A DNA stretch of 64,000 bases, from NCBI RefSeq assembly GCF_035497915.1, contig NZ_DATJCS010000051.1, forward strand, positions 1 through 64,000, written 5' to 3'. The position numbers and the translations under genes are program-made. Below the pieces are notes generated by a model. It was not told where the DNA came from. It did not search any database and saw only the letters and a list, made by a program, of their open reading frames with translations. Position 1 is the first letter of the stretch, and each line of letters opens with the position of its first letter. Positions 34,912 to 44,915 of the stretch are shown here, one piece after another. This stretch comes from Serpens sp035497915 (GTDB lineage: Bacteria > Pseudomonadota > Gammaproteobacteria > Pseudomonadales > Pseudomonadaceae).

Positions 34912-35352
34912 TCAGGGGGAAGACCATTCCCCATCGCTTTCCAGTGGCTGGGCGCCGGGTCCCAGTGGCTGGCCAAAGCTGAACTCCACGTAGTTCCCGG
35001 CCGGGTCACGCACGCCGCAGTAATAGCCGACCGGGAAGGGGTCGTCCCGGGGCGACCAGATCAGGCAGCCGGCCTGCTGTGCGCGCTTGGCGATCTCATC
35101 CACTGCGTCGCGGCTCGGCAAGGCGAAGCCGAAGTGGCTGTAATCGTCCGCAGCCAGGTTGCGAGGGGTGCCGCCCGGCATCATGACGATGACGAACGCC
35201 TGTTCGCGGCCGGGTTCGGCCATCCAAACGATGCGCGAACCCTTGGCGGGTCGCTGATGAATCAGCCGAAGCCCGCAGAAGTCGGCATAGAACGCCATGC
35301 AGGCGTCAAGATCGGGAACATGCAGGGCGATGTGCGTCAGTGTCGGTCCCAT
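34912..35352 (-). CDS. VOC-superfamily (glyoxalase-like) protein
   Basis: This 146-aa protein has paired beta-alpha-beta-beta-beta modules: THIALHVPDLDACMAFYADFCGLRL and the C-terminal VRDPAGNYVEFSFG. Metal-ligand candidates include His in HIALHV and Glu in YVEFS. Members isomerise or cleave varied small molecules, or bind drugs; the substrate is unknown. The start at 35352 follows GGAGAACC and is preferred to the upstream in-frame ATG. It is divergent from gor over 76 bp, an arrangement consistent with a glutathione-linked or electrophile-related function. Confidence 0.75.
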   Translation of the reverse strand: MGPTLTHIALHVPDLDACMAFYADFCGLRLIHQRPAKGSRIVWMAEPGREQAFVIVMMPGGTPRNLAADDYSHFGFALPSRDAVDEIAKRAQQAGCLIWSPRDDPFPVGYYCGVRDPAGNYVEFSFGQPLGPGAQPLESDGEWSSP

Positions 35353-35428
35353 AAGGGTTCTCCTGAGCGAAATGCCCCAGCCCAGGGATGCTGGGGTATG
35401 CTGGCGGCCTGAATCAGGAGACAACACT

Positions 35429-36781
35429 ATGGCCTATGATTTCGACCTCTTCGTCATTGGCGCCGGCTCCGGTGGTGTCCGTGCGGCTCGTTTCGCCGCC
35501 GGCTTCGGCGCACGAGTGGCGGTTGCCGAAAGTCGTTACCTGGGTGGCACCTGCGTGAACGTGGGGTGCGTACCGAAGAAGCTGCTGGTCTACGGCGCGC
35601 ATTTCGAGGAAGAACTGCGCCAGGCCAAGGGCTATGGCTGGACGAGTGGTGAGCCTGCGTTCGACTGGTCGACGCTGATCGCCAACAAGAACCGGGAGAT
35701 CGAGCGCCTCAACGGGATCTATCGCAAGCTGCTGGTCGACAGCGGCGTCAAGCTCCTGGAGGGGCATGCGCGTCTGGTGGGTGGCCAGCATGTCGAGGTG
35801 GATGGGCAGCGCTATAGCGCCAGACATATCCTGATCGCCACCGGCGGCTGGCCGCAGGTGCCGGATATTCCGGGTGCCGAACATGCGATTACTTCCAACG
35901 AGGCGTTCCATCTCGAACAGCTGCCGCAGCGCGTGCTGGTGGTGGGCGGCGGCTACATTGCGGTGGAGTTCGCCTCCATCTTCCACGGCCTGGGTGCGAA
36001 GACCTCGCTACTCTATCGGCGCGACCTGTTTCTGCGTGGCTTCGATGAGAGTCTGCGGATACATCTGCGCGATGAGATGGAAAAGAAGGGCATGGATCTG
36101 CAGTTCAACAGCGATATCCGTCGCATCGACAAGCAGGCCGATGGCACCCTCAAGGCGACCCTGGCCGATGGTCGGGTGTTGGAAACCGATTGCGTCTTCT
36201 ATGCCACCGGGCGCCGGCCGATGCTGGACGATCTGGGGCTGGAGAACACGCGTGTCGAGCTGGATGAGCGGGGCTTCATCCGCGTCGACAACCTGTACCG
36301 CACCACGGATCCTTTCGTTCTGGCCATTGGTGACGTGATCGGTCGCGTGCAACTGACGCCCGTGGCGCTGGCCGAGGGCATGGCGGTGGCGCGCCGCCTG
36401 TTCAGGCCGGAGGAATATCGCCCGTTGAGTTACGAGCTGATACCGACTGCGGTGTTCTGCCTGCCGAACATTGGCACCGTGGGACTTTCCGAGCAGCAGG
36501 CCCGTGAAAAGCACCGTGTGAAGGTCTTCGAAAGCTGTTTCCGGCCCATGAAGCTGAGCCTCACGGATTCCCAGGAGCGCACGCTCATGAAGCTGGTGGT
36601 GGACGCCGACAGTGAGCGGGTGCTGGGCTGTCATATGATCGGACCGGAGGCCGGTGAAATCATCCAGGGCCTGGCGGTGGCGATGAAGGCCGGCGCCACC
36701 AAACGCGATTTCGACGACACCCTGGGAATCCACCCGACCGCCGCGGAGGAGTTCGTCACCATGCGCACCGCGCGTGAGTGA
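35429..36781 (+). CDS. gor: Glutathione-disulfide reductase
   Basis: This 450-aa flavoprotein disulfide reductase begins with an FAD motif (VIGAGSGGVRAARFAA) and has the redox-active pair in GGTCVNVGCVPKK. It also has a second nucleotide motif VVGGGYIAVEFASIF, the FAD motif AIGDVIGRVQLTPVAL and the C-terminal HPTAAEEFV catalytic His/Glu. It reduces oxidised glutathione with NADPH. The start at 35429 has an AGGAG ribosome binding site. Confidence 0.93.
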   Translation: MAYDFDLFVIGAGSGGVRAARFAAGFGARVAVAESRYLGGTCVNVGCVPKKLLVYGAHFEEELRQAKGYGWTSGEPAFDWSTLIANKNREIERLNGIYRKLLVDSGVKLLEGHARLVGGQHVEVDGQRYSARHILIATGGWPQVPDIPGAEHAITSNEAFHLEQLPQRVLVVGGGYIAVEFASIFHGLGAKTSLLYRRDLFLRGFDESLRIHLRDEMEKKGMDLQFNSDIRRIDKQADGTLKATLADGRVLETDCVFYATGRRPMLDDLGLENTRVELDERGFIRVDNLYRTTDPFVLAIGDVIGRVQLTPVALAEGMAVARRLFRPEEYRPLSYELIPTAVFCLPNIGTVGLSEQQAREKHRVKVFESCFRPMKLSLTDSQERTLMKLVVDADSERVLGCHMIGPEAGEIIQGLAVAMKAGATKRDFDDTLGIHPTAAEEFVTMRTARE

Positions 36782-36825
36782 TTCCCAAAAAATTTGCGGA
36801 TTCAGGATGTTAGCGAAAAAACTGA

Positions 36826-36853
36826 TTGACAGGCCGAAGGCTGTGCGTAGAAT
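36826..36853 (+). promoter_or_regulatory. Sigma-70 promoter of tRNA-Val
   Basis: TTGACA (36826-36831), a 16-nt spacer and TAGAAT (36848-36853) lie 14 nt before the tRNA. The -10 hexamer and spacing are identical to those of the tRNA-Gly promoter. Confidence 0.75.
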
Positions 36854-36867
36854 GCACGGCCATCGGA

Positions 36868-36944
36868 AGGCACATAGCTCAGTTGGTTAGAGCACCACCT
36901 TGACATGGTGGGGGTCGTTGGTTCGAGTCCAATTGTGCCTACCA
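36868..36944 (+). tRNA. tRNA-Val (anticodon GAC)
   Basis: A 77-nt cloverleaf with acceptor stem AGGCACA/TGTGCCT, anticodon loop CTTGACATG, T-loop TTCGAGT and encoded CCA. Confidence 0.96.
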
Positions 36945-36953
36945 AATTCCAAG

Positions 36954-36982
36954 AAAGGGTCGCCGCAAGCGACCCTTTTTTT
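36954..36982 (+). terminator. Rho-independent terminator after tRNA-Val
   Basis: AAAGGGTCGC pairs with GCGACCCTTT across the loop CGCAA, and T7 follows. Confidence 0.92.
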
Positions 36983-37171
36983 ATGGCTTGCTTGCCAGAT
37001 GTCTGGCTTTCTGGAAGCATCCGCGACTTCGATTTTCCAGTGCTCCGGTTCGACGGGTCGGGCCTCAGGCCTCCTGCCACAGTGCGGCGGGTTGTTCCGG
37101 CGGATCGCTTTACTGGCTCATCCCAACCCATGTGGCCTTTGGTAGGGGTCACCACTAGGAGAGGAGGCGCC

Positions 37172-39094
37172 ATGCCCATCATTACTCTTCCCGACGGTAG
37201 TCAGCGTTCATTCGATCATCCGGTCAGCGTGGCCGAGGTGGCGCAGTCCATTGGCGCGGGCCTGGCCAAGGCGACGATCGCCGGCAAGGTCAACGGTCGC
37301 CTGGTCGATGCCTGCGACCTGATCGAAAGCGATGCCACCCTGCAGATCATCACGTCGAAGGACGAGGAAGGGCTGGAGATCATCCGTCACTCCTGCGCCC
37401 ACCTGGTGGGGCATGCGGTCAAGCAGCTCTATCCGAACGCCAAGATGGTCATCGGGCCGGTGATCGACGAAGGCTTCTATTACGACATCGCCATCGATCG
37501 CCCCTTCACGCCGGAAGACATGGCGGCGATCGAGGTGCGCATGGCCGAGCTGATCGCCAAGGATTACGATGTCATCAAGAAGATGACGCCGCGCGACCAG
37601 GTCATCGAGGTCTTCAAGGCGCGTGGCGAAGAGTACAAGCTGCGCCTGATCGACGACATGCCGGACGAGAAGGCGATGGGCCTGTACTACCACGAGGAAT
37701 ACGTCGACATGTGCCGCGGTCCGCACGTGCCGAATACCCGTTTCCTCAAGGCCTTCAAGCTGACCCGCATCTCCGGCGCCTACTGGCGTGGTGACTCGAA
37801 GAACGAGCAACTGCAGCGCATCTACGGCACCGCCTGGGCCGACAAGAAGCAACTGGCTGCGTATATCCAGCGCATCGAGGAAGCCGAGAAGCGCGATCAC
37901 CGCCGTCTGGGCAAGCGTCTGGGGTTGTTCCACACCCAGGAAGAAGCGCCCGGCATGGTGTTCTGGCACCCGAACGGCTGGAGCGTGTATCAGGGGCTGG
38001 AGCAGTACATGCGCCAGGTCCAGCGCGACAACGGCTATGTCGAGGTGCGCACGCCCCAGGTGGTTGACCGCATTCTCTGGGAGAAGTCCGGGCACTGGTC
38101 GAACTACGCCGAGAACATGTTCACCACCTCCTCGGAAAACCGCGACTATGCGGTCAAGCCGATGAACTGCCCGTGCCATGTGCAGATCTTCAACCAGGGC
38201 CTGAAGTCCTACCGCGATCTGCCGTTGCGCATGGCCGAGTTCGGTGCCTGCCACCGCAATGAGCCGTCCGGCGCGCTGCACGGCATCATGCGGGTGCGCG
38301 GCTTCACCCAGGATGACGCGCATATCTTCTGCACCGAGGATCAGGTGCGCCAGGAGGCGGCCGACTTCATCCGGCTGACGCTCAAGGTCTACGCGGACTT
38401 CGGCTTCACCGATATCGCCATGAAGCTATCGACCCGACCGGCCAAGCGCGTTGGCTCCGACGAGCTGTGGGATCGCGCCGAGGAGGCCTTGGCGCAGGCG
38501 TTGAACGAATCCGGCCTTGACTGGGAGTACCAGCCGGGCGAGGGTGCCTTCTACGGCCCGAAGATCGAGTTCACCCTGCGCGACTGCCTGGGTCGCAACT
38601 GGCAGTGCGGTACCCTGCAGTACGATCCGAATCTTCCGGAGCGCCTGGATGCCAGTTACATCGCCGAGGACAACCAGCGCAAGCGCCCGGTCATGCTGCA
38701 CCGGGCGATCCTGGGTTCGTTCGAGCGTTTCATCGGCATCCTGATCGAACATTACGAAGGCTCCTTCCCGGCCTGGCTGGCTCCGACCCAGGCGGTGATC
38801 ATGAACATCACCGACAAGCAGGCGCCATTCGCCGAGGAAGTCGAGAAAACCCTGAATTCCCAAGGCTTCCGGGCAAAGGTTGACTTGAGAAACGAGAAGA
38901 TCGGCTTTAAAATCCGCGAGCACACTTTGCTCAAGGTTCCCTACCTCCTCGTTATTGGAGACCGGGAAGTTGAGACACGATCCGTCGCAGTGCGCACCCG
39001 CGAAGGCACTGATCTGGGCAGCATGCCCATCGAGCAGTTCCGCGAGTTGCTGACACAGGCGGTTTCCCGGCGTGGTCGCCAAGCATCGGAGTAA
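37172..39094 (+). CDS. thrS: Threonyl-tRNA synthetase
   Basis: This 640-aa class II synthetase has an N-terminal TGS domain, an editing domain with the HxxxH pair (His73, His77), and a catalytic core with motif 2 (ACHRNEPSGALHGIMRVRGF) and motif 3 (MLHRAILGSFERFIGILIEHY). A C-terminal anticodon-binding domain follows. The start at 37172 follows GGAGAGGAGG. It heads the thrS-infC-rpmI-rplT-pheS-pheT-ihfA block. The 189-bp leader after the tRNA-Val terminator may hold an operator, but I could not identify tRNA-like arms with confidence. Confidence 0.96.
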   Translation: MPIITLPDGSQRSFDHPVSVAEVAQSIGAGLAKATIAGKVNGRLVDACDLIESDATLQIITSKDEEGLEIIRHSCAHLVGHAVKQLYPNAKMVIGPVIDEGFYYDIAIDRPFTPEDMAAIEVRMAELIAKDYDVIKKMTPRDQVIEVFKARGEEYKLRLIDDMPDEKAMGLYYHEEYVDMCRGPHVPNTRFLKAFKLTRISGAYWRGDSKNEQLQRIYGTAWADKKQLAAYIQRIEEAEKRDHRRLGKRLGLFHTQEEAPGMVFWHPNGWSVYQGLEQYMRQVQRDNGYVEVRTPQVVDRILWEKSGHWSNYAENMFTTSSENRDYAVKPMNCPCHVQIFNQGLKSYRDLPLRMAEFGACHRNEPSGALHGIMRVRGFTQDDAHIFCTEDQVRQEAADFIRLTLKVYADFGFTDIAMKLSTRPAKRVGSDELWDRAEEALAQALNESGLDWEYQPGEGAFYGPKIEFTLRDCLGRNWQCGTLQYDPNLPERLDASYIAEDNQRKRPVMLHRAILGSFERFIGILIEHYEGSFPAWLAPTQAVIMNITDKQAPFAEEVEKTLNSQGFRAKVDLRNEKIGFKIREHTLLKVPYLLVIGDREVETRSVAVRTREGTDLGSMPIEQFRELLTQAVSRRGRQASE

Positions 39095-39099
39095 TGACT

Positions 39100-39642
39100 A
39101 TTAAGCGTGAAATGAGACAAGACAAACGGGCACCCAAGCCTCCGATCAATGAAAACATCAGTGCTCGTGAGGTCCGTCTGATCGGTGCGGACGGCGAACA
39201 GATCGGCATCGTCTCCATCGACGAAGCCCTGAGAGTCGCCGAAGAGGCAAAGCTGGACCTGGTGGAGATCTCCGCCGAGGCCCTGCCTCCGGTTTGTCGC
39301 ATCATGGATTACGGCAAGCACCTGTTCGAAAAGAAGAAGCAGCAGGCTGCAGCCAAGAAGAATCAGAAACAGATTCAGATCAAGGAAATCAAGTTCCGTC
39401 CAGGAACCGAGGATGGGGACTATCAGGTCAAGCTTCGCAACCTGATCCGCTTCCTCAGTGAAGGGGACAAGGCCAAGGTATCCCTGCGATTCCGCGGTCG
39501 TGAGATGGCTCACCAGGAGCTGGGCATGGAGCTGTTGAAGCGGGTCGAAACCGACCTCGCCGAATACGGCACCGTTGAACAGCATCCCAAGCTGGAAGGA
39601 CGCCAGCTGATGATGGTCATCGCTCCCAAGAAGAAAAAATAA
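39100..39642 (+). CDS. infC: Translation initiation factor IF-3, probable ATT start
   Basis: IF-3 is recognised by ENISAREVRLIGADGEQIGI, VDLVEIS-like LDLVEISAEALPPVCRIMDYGK, IQIKEIKFRPGTEDGDYQVK and the end MMVIAPKKKK. I place the start at ATT 39100, because GGAG (39088-39091) lies 8 nt upstream, the optimal distance, while ATG 39094 would be only 2 nt away. A rare AUU start is the known basis of infC autoregulation in E. coli. From 39100 the protein has 180 aa; the ATG choice would add two residues and overlap the thrS stop by 1 nt. Confidence 0.93.
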   Translation: MKREMRQDKRAPKPPINENISAREVRLIGADGEQIGIVSIDEALRVAEEAKLDLVEISAEALPPVCRIMDYGKHLFEKKKQQAAAKKNQKQIQIKEIKFRPGTEDGDYQVKLRNLIRFLSEGDKAKVSLRFRGREMAHQELGMELLKRVETDLAEYGTVEQHPKLEGRQLMMVIAPKKKK

Positions 39643-39703
39643 CTACCAGGGCACTGGCAGGCCTTGCAGTTATTTGTAAGCACTCAGCTACGGAGTACCG
39701 AAC

Positions 39704-39898
39704 ATGCCAAAGATGAAAACCAAGAGTGGTGCCAAGAAGCGCTTCAAGCCGACCGCAAACGGCTTCAAGCACAAGCACGCTTTCAAGAGCCACATCCTGA
39801 CCAAGATGACGACCAAGCGTAAGCGTCAGCTGCGGGGCACTTCGCTGATGCACCCGTCTGACAAGGCGAAGGTCGAGCGCATGCTGCGCGTTCGTTAA
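39704..39898 (+). CDS. rpmI: 50S ribosomal protein L35
   Basis: A 64-aa basic protein with the L35 signature MPKMKTKSGAKKRFKPTANG and the HILTKMTTKRKRQLRGT segment. It lies between infC and rplT in the standard order. In E. coli the L35-L20 unit is repressed by L20 at the mRNA; the 61-nt infC-rpmI gap could hold such a site, but this was not resolved. Confidence 0.96.
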   Translation: MPKMKTKSGAKKRFKPTANGFKHKHAFKSHILTKMTTKRKRQLRGTSLMHPSDKAKVERMLRVR

Positions 39899-39928
39899 TC
39901 CGGTCAAGATATCTAGAGGACTTTACTC

Positions 39929-40285
39929 ATGGCTCGTGTTAAGCGTGGCGTCATCGCCCGTGCTCGTCACAAGAAGATTCTGAAGCTCGCCAAGGGCTAC
40001 TACGGCGCACGCTCGCGCGTGTTCCGCGTTGCCAAGCAGGCGGTGATCAAGGCAGGCCAGTACGCCTACCGTGACCGTCGTCAGCGGAAGCGTCAGTTCC
40101 GCGCTCTGTGGATCGCTCGTATCAACGCCGGTGCTCGTCTGAACGGTCTGTCCTACAGCCGTCTGATCGCTGGCCTGAAAAAAGCGGCCATCGAGATCGA
40201 CCGCAAGGTTCTGGCCGATCTGGCAGTGAACGAAAAGACCGCCTTCGCCGCGATCGTCGAGAAAGCCAAAGCCACTCTGGCCTAA
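39929..40285 (+). CDS. rplT: 50S ribosomal protein L20
   Basis: A 118-aa basic protein with the L20 features MARVKRGVIARARHKKILKL, YYGARSRVFRVAKQAV and FRALWIARINAGARLNGLSY. It binds 23S rRNA early in 50S assembly and is the autogenous repressor of its operon in E. coli. A strong hairpin follows. Confidence 0.97.
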   Translation: MARVKRGVIARARHKKILKLAKGYYGARSRVFRVAKQAVIKAGQYAYRDRRQRKRQFRALWIARINAGARLNGLSYSRLIAGLKKAAIEIDRKVLADLAVNEKTAFAAIVEKAKATLA

Positions 40286-40328
40286 CTTCCCCGGCAATGC
40301 CGGACTTGTCCGGAGCGAAGCGTCAACG

Positions 40329-40364
40329 ATAGGGGAAGAGCCTTAGGCTCTTCCCCTATTTTGT
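40329..40364 (+). terminator. Hairpin between rplT and pheS (terminator or attenuator)
   Basis: ATAGGGGAAGAGCC (40329-40342) and GGCTCTTCCCCTAT (40346-40359) are perfectly complementary around the loop TTA, followed by TTTTG. The 14-bp stem with a short U-tract would terminate part of the transcription before pheST. pheST in E. coli is attenuated, but no Phe-rich leader peptide is visible here. Confidence 0.75.
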
Positions 40365-40445
40365 ATTGGAAGGGGCTCTTGCAAAAACGCCTGTGCCGCG
40401 ATGGCGCGACCCGGGTGGTTCTGCAAGATCCTCGGGAGGATGTAA

Positions 40446-41462
40446 ATGGAAAATCTCGATGCACTGGTCGCCCAAGCGCTGGAGGCCGTGCAAGGCAGCG
40501 TAGACGTCAACGCCCTCGAACAGATCCGGGTGCAATACCTCGGCAAGAAGGGCGAGATCACCCAGATGATGCAGACTCTGGGCAAGCTCTCAGCGGAAGA
40601 GCGTCCCAAGGCCGGCGCACTGATCAACGCCGCCCGCGACCAGGTACAGGGTGCACTGGCTGCACGCAAGGCCGATCTGGAAGCATCCGCCCTGCAGGCC
40701 AAGCTGGCCGCCGAGCGTATCGATGTGACGCTGCCCGGTCGGGGGCAGGTGTCCGGTGGCCTGCACCCGGTCACCCGTACCAAGGAGCGCATCGAGCAGT
40801 TCTTCACCCATATCGGCTACAGCGTGGCCGAGGGGCCGGAAGTCGAGGATGACTACCACAACTTCGAAGCGCTCAACATTCCCGGCCACCACCCGGCCCG
40901 GGCCATGCACGATACCTTCTACTTCAACGCCAACATGCTGCTGCGCACCCATACCTCGCCGGTGCAGGTGCGCACCATGGAAAGCCAGAAGCCGCCGATC
41001 CGCATCGTCTGCCCGGGACGTGTGTACCGGTGCGATTCGGATATCACCCACTCGCCGATGTTCCACCAGGTCGAGGGTCTGCTGATCGACAAGGGCATCA
41101 GCTTCGCCGACCTGAAGGGCACTATTGAGGAGTTCCTGCGGGTGTTCTTCGAGAAGCCGCTGGGCGTGCGTTTCCGCCCCTCGTTCTTCCCGTTCACCGA
41201 GCCCTCCGCCGAAGTCGATATGCAGTGCGTGATGTGCTCGGGCAAGGGCTGCCGCGTCTGCAAGCAGACCGGCTGGCTGGAGGTGATGGGTTGCGGCATG
41301 GTGCACCCGAACGTGCTGCGCATGTCTGGAATCGATCCCGAGGAGTTCCAGGGCTTTGCGTTCGGCATGGGTGTGGAGCGTCTGGCCATGCTGCGTTATG
41401 GCGTCAATGACTTGCGCCTGTTCTTCGACAACGACCTGAGGTTCCTGGCGCAATTCCGCTAG
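40446..41462 (+). CDS. pheS: Phenylalanyl-tRNA synthetase alpha subunit
   Basis: This 338-aa protein has an N-terminal coiled-coil arm (residues 1-90) and a class II catalytic core: HPARAMHDTFYF, the motif 2-type CPGRVYRCDSDITHSPMFHQVEG, and motif 3 GFAFGMGVERLAMLRYGV. It forms the alpha2-beta2 enzyme with PheT, encoded 39 nt downstream. The start follows GGGAGG. Confidence 0.96.
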   Translation: MENLDALVAQALEAVQGSVDVNALEQIRVQYLGKKGEITQMMQTLGKLSAEERPKAGALINAARDQVQGALAARKADLEASALQAKLAAERIDVTLPGRGQVSGGLHPVTRTKERIEQFFTHIGYSVAEGPEVEDDYHNFEALNIPGHHPARAMHDTFYFNANMLLRTHTSPVQVRTMESQKPPIRIVCPGRVYRCDSDITHSPMFHQVEGLLIDKGISFADLKGTIEEFLRVFFEKPLGVRFRPSFFPFTEPSAEVDMQCVMCSGKGCRVCKQTGWLEVMGCGMVHPNVLRMSGIDPEEFQGFAFGMGVERLAMLRYGVNDLRLFFDNDLRFLAQFR

Positions 41463-41501
41463 GCCCGCGTCCGACACGAACCGAACAGGAGAGAACAGAA
41501 G

Positions 41502-43880
<2,379 letters not shown>

Positions 43881-43883
43881 CGT

Positions 43884-44186
43884 ATGGGGGCTCTGACGAA
43901 AGCTGAAATGGCTGAACGTCTGTATGAAGAGCTGGGCCTGAACAAGCGAGAGGCCAAGGAATTGGTCGAGCTGTTCTTTGAGGAAATTCGTCAGGCCCTT
44001 GAGCAGAACGAACAGGTCAAACTGTCCGGGTTCGGCAACTTCGATTTGCGCGACAAACGTCAGCGCCCCGGGAGAAACCCGAAAACGGGCGAGGAGATCC
44101 CCATCACGGCGCGCCGTGTGGTGACCTTCCGCCCGGGCCAGAAGCTCAAGGCCAGGGTTGAAACCTATGCCGGAAGCAAATCCTAA
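43884..44186 (+). CDS. ihfA: Integration host factor alpha subunit
   Basis: A 100-aa HU/IHF-family DNA-bending protein with LTKAEMAERLYEELGLNKRE, VKLSGFGNFDLRDKRQRPGR and the arm PKTGEEIPITARRVVTFRPG. It is coupled to pheT as in other gammaproteobacteria and overlaps the MerR-type gene by 20 nt. Confidence 0.96.
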   Translation: MGALTKAEMAERLYEELGLNKREAKELVELFFEEIRQALEQNEQVKLSGFGNFDLRDKRQRPGRNPKTGEEIPITARRVVTFRPGQKLKARVETYAGSKS

Positions 44187-44532
44187 AGGCGGCACGGACG
44201 ACCTGCCGCCCATTCCGGGCAAACGCTACTTCACCATTGGCGAAGCCAGCGACCTTTGCGCCGTCAAGCCCCATGTCCTGCGCTACTGGGAACAGGAATT
44301 TTCCCAGCTCAGCCCGATGAAGCGGCGGGGCAATCGCCGTTACTACCAGCGCCAGGATGTGCTGGTCATCCGCCAGATTCGCTCCCTCCTTTATGACCAG
44401 GGCTTCACCATCAGTGGCGCCCGACAGAAGCTTTCGGGTCAGGAAGCCATCGACGACACCACGCAAACACGCCAGCTGATCCGCCAGACTCTCAGCGAGC
44501 TGGAAGATGTGCTGCGGGTTCTACGAAGATAA
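44167..44532 (+). CDS. MerR-family transcriptional regulator
   Basis: This 121-aa protein has the MerR helix-turn-helix (RYFTIGEASDLCAVKPHVLRYWEQEF) and wing (RRGNRRYYQRQDVLVIRQIRSLL), then a short coiled helix. There is no C-terminal effector-binding cysteine set. It corresponds to the conserved MerR-like protein encoded after ihfA in Pseudomonas; the effector and targets are unknown. ATG 44167 was preferred over TTG 44158. Confidence 0.88.
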   Translation: MPEANPKGGTDDLPPIPGKRYFTIGEASDLCAVKPHVLRYWEQEFSQLSPMKRRGNRRYYQRQDVLVIRQIRSLLYDQGFTISGARQKLSGQEAIDDTTQTRQLIRQTLSELEDVLRVLRR

Positions 44533-44613
44533 TCACGGCCGGCAAAAAAAGCTTCCGTTTATCAGATGCTTACTATATAGTGCGCACCACTTCCAGCGAG
44601 GCTGGTAGTAATG

Positions 44614-44691
<78 letters not shown>

Positions 44692-44699
44692 AAATCCAA

Positions 44700-44734
44700 A
44701 AACCCAACCATCGTCAGATGGTTGGGTTTTTTTA
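44700..44734 (+). terminator. Rho-independent terminator after tRNA-Pro
   Basis: AACCCAACCATC and GATGGTTGGGTT form a 12-bp stem with loop GTCA, followed by T-rich sequence. Confidence 0.95.
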
Positions 44735-44836
44735 TGTTCGTCAGGAAAGGTCGTTGACCTAGGCTGGGGGTGCGTAACCGAGCGGATCGATTGGTGGATG
44801 CCCTCCCTCCCTCCCGTCCGGGAGGTGCTTCCTTTT

Positions 44837-44867
44837 GAACACTCGACCCCTTGCACCCCATGCAAGT
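44837..44867 (-). repeat. 31-bp exact inverted copy of the tRNA-Pro anticodon-to-T-arm segment
   Basis: On the minus strand this segment reads ACTTGCATGGGGTGCAAGG followed by GGTCGAGTGTTC, identical over 31 nt to 44641-44671 of tRNA-Pro and mismatched at once on both sides. It comprises the anticodon arm, variable loop and 5' side of the T arm, not the 3' end. It lies 49 nt beyond the dnaE2 stop codon in the sense of that operon's transcript. Confidence 0.9.
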
Positions 44868-44915
44868 ACGTATCTACCTGCCCTCCTGATCAGCCTTGCC
44901 GAAGGGCGACAGCGT

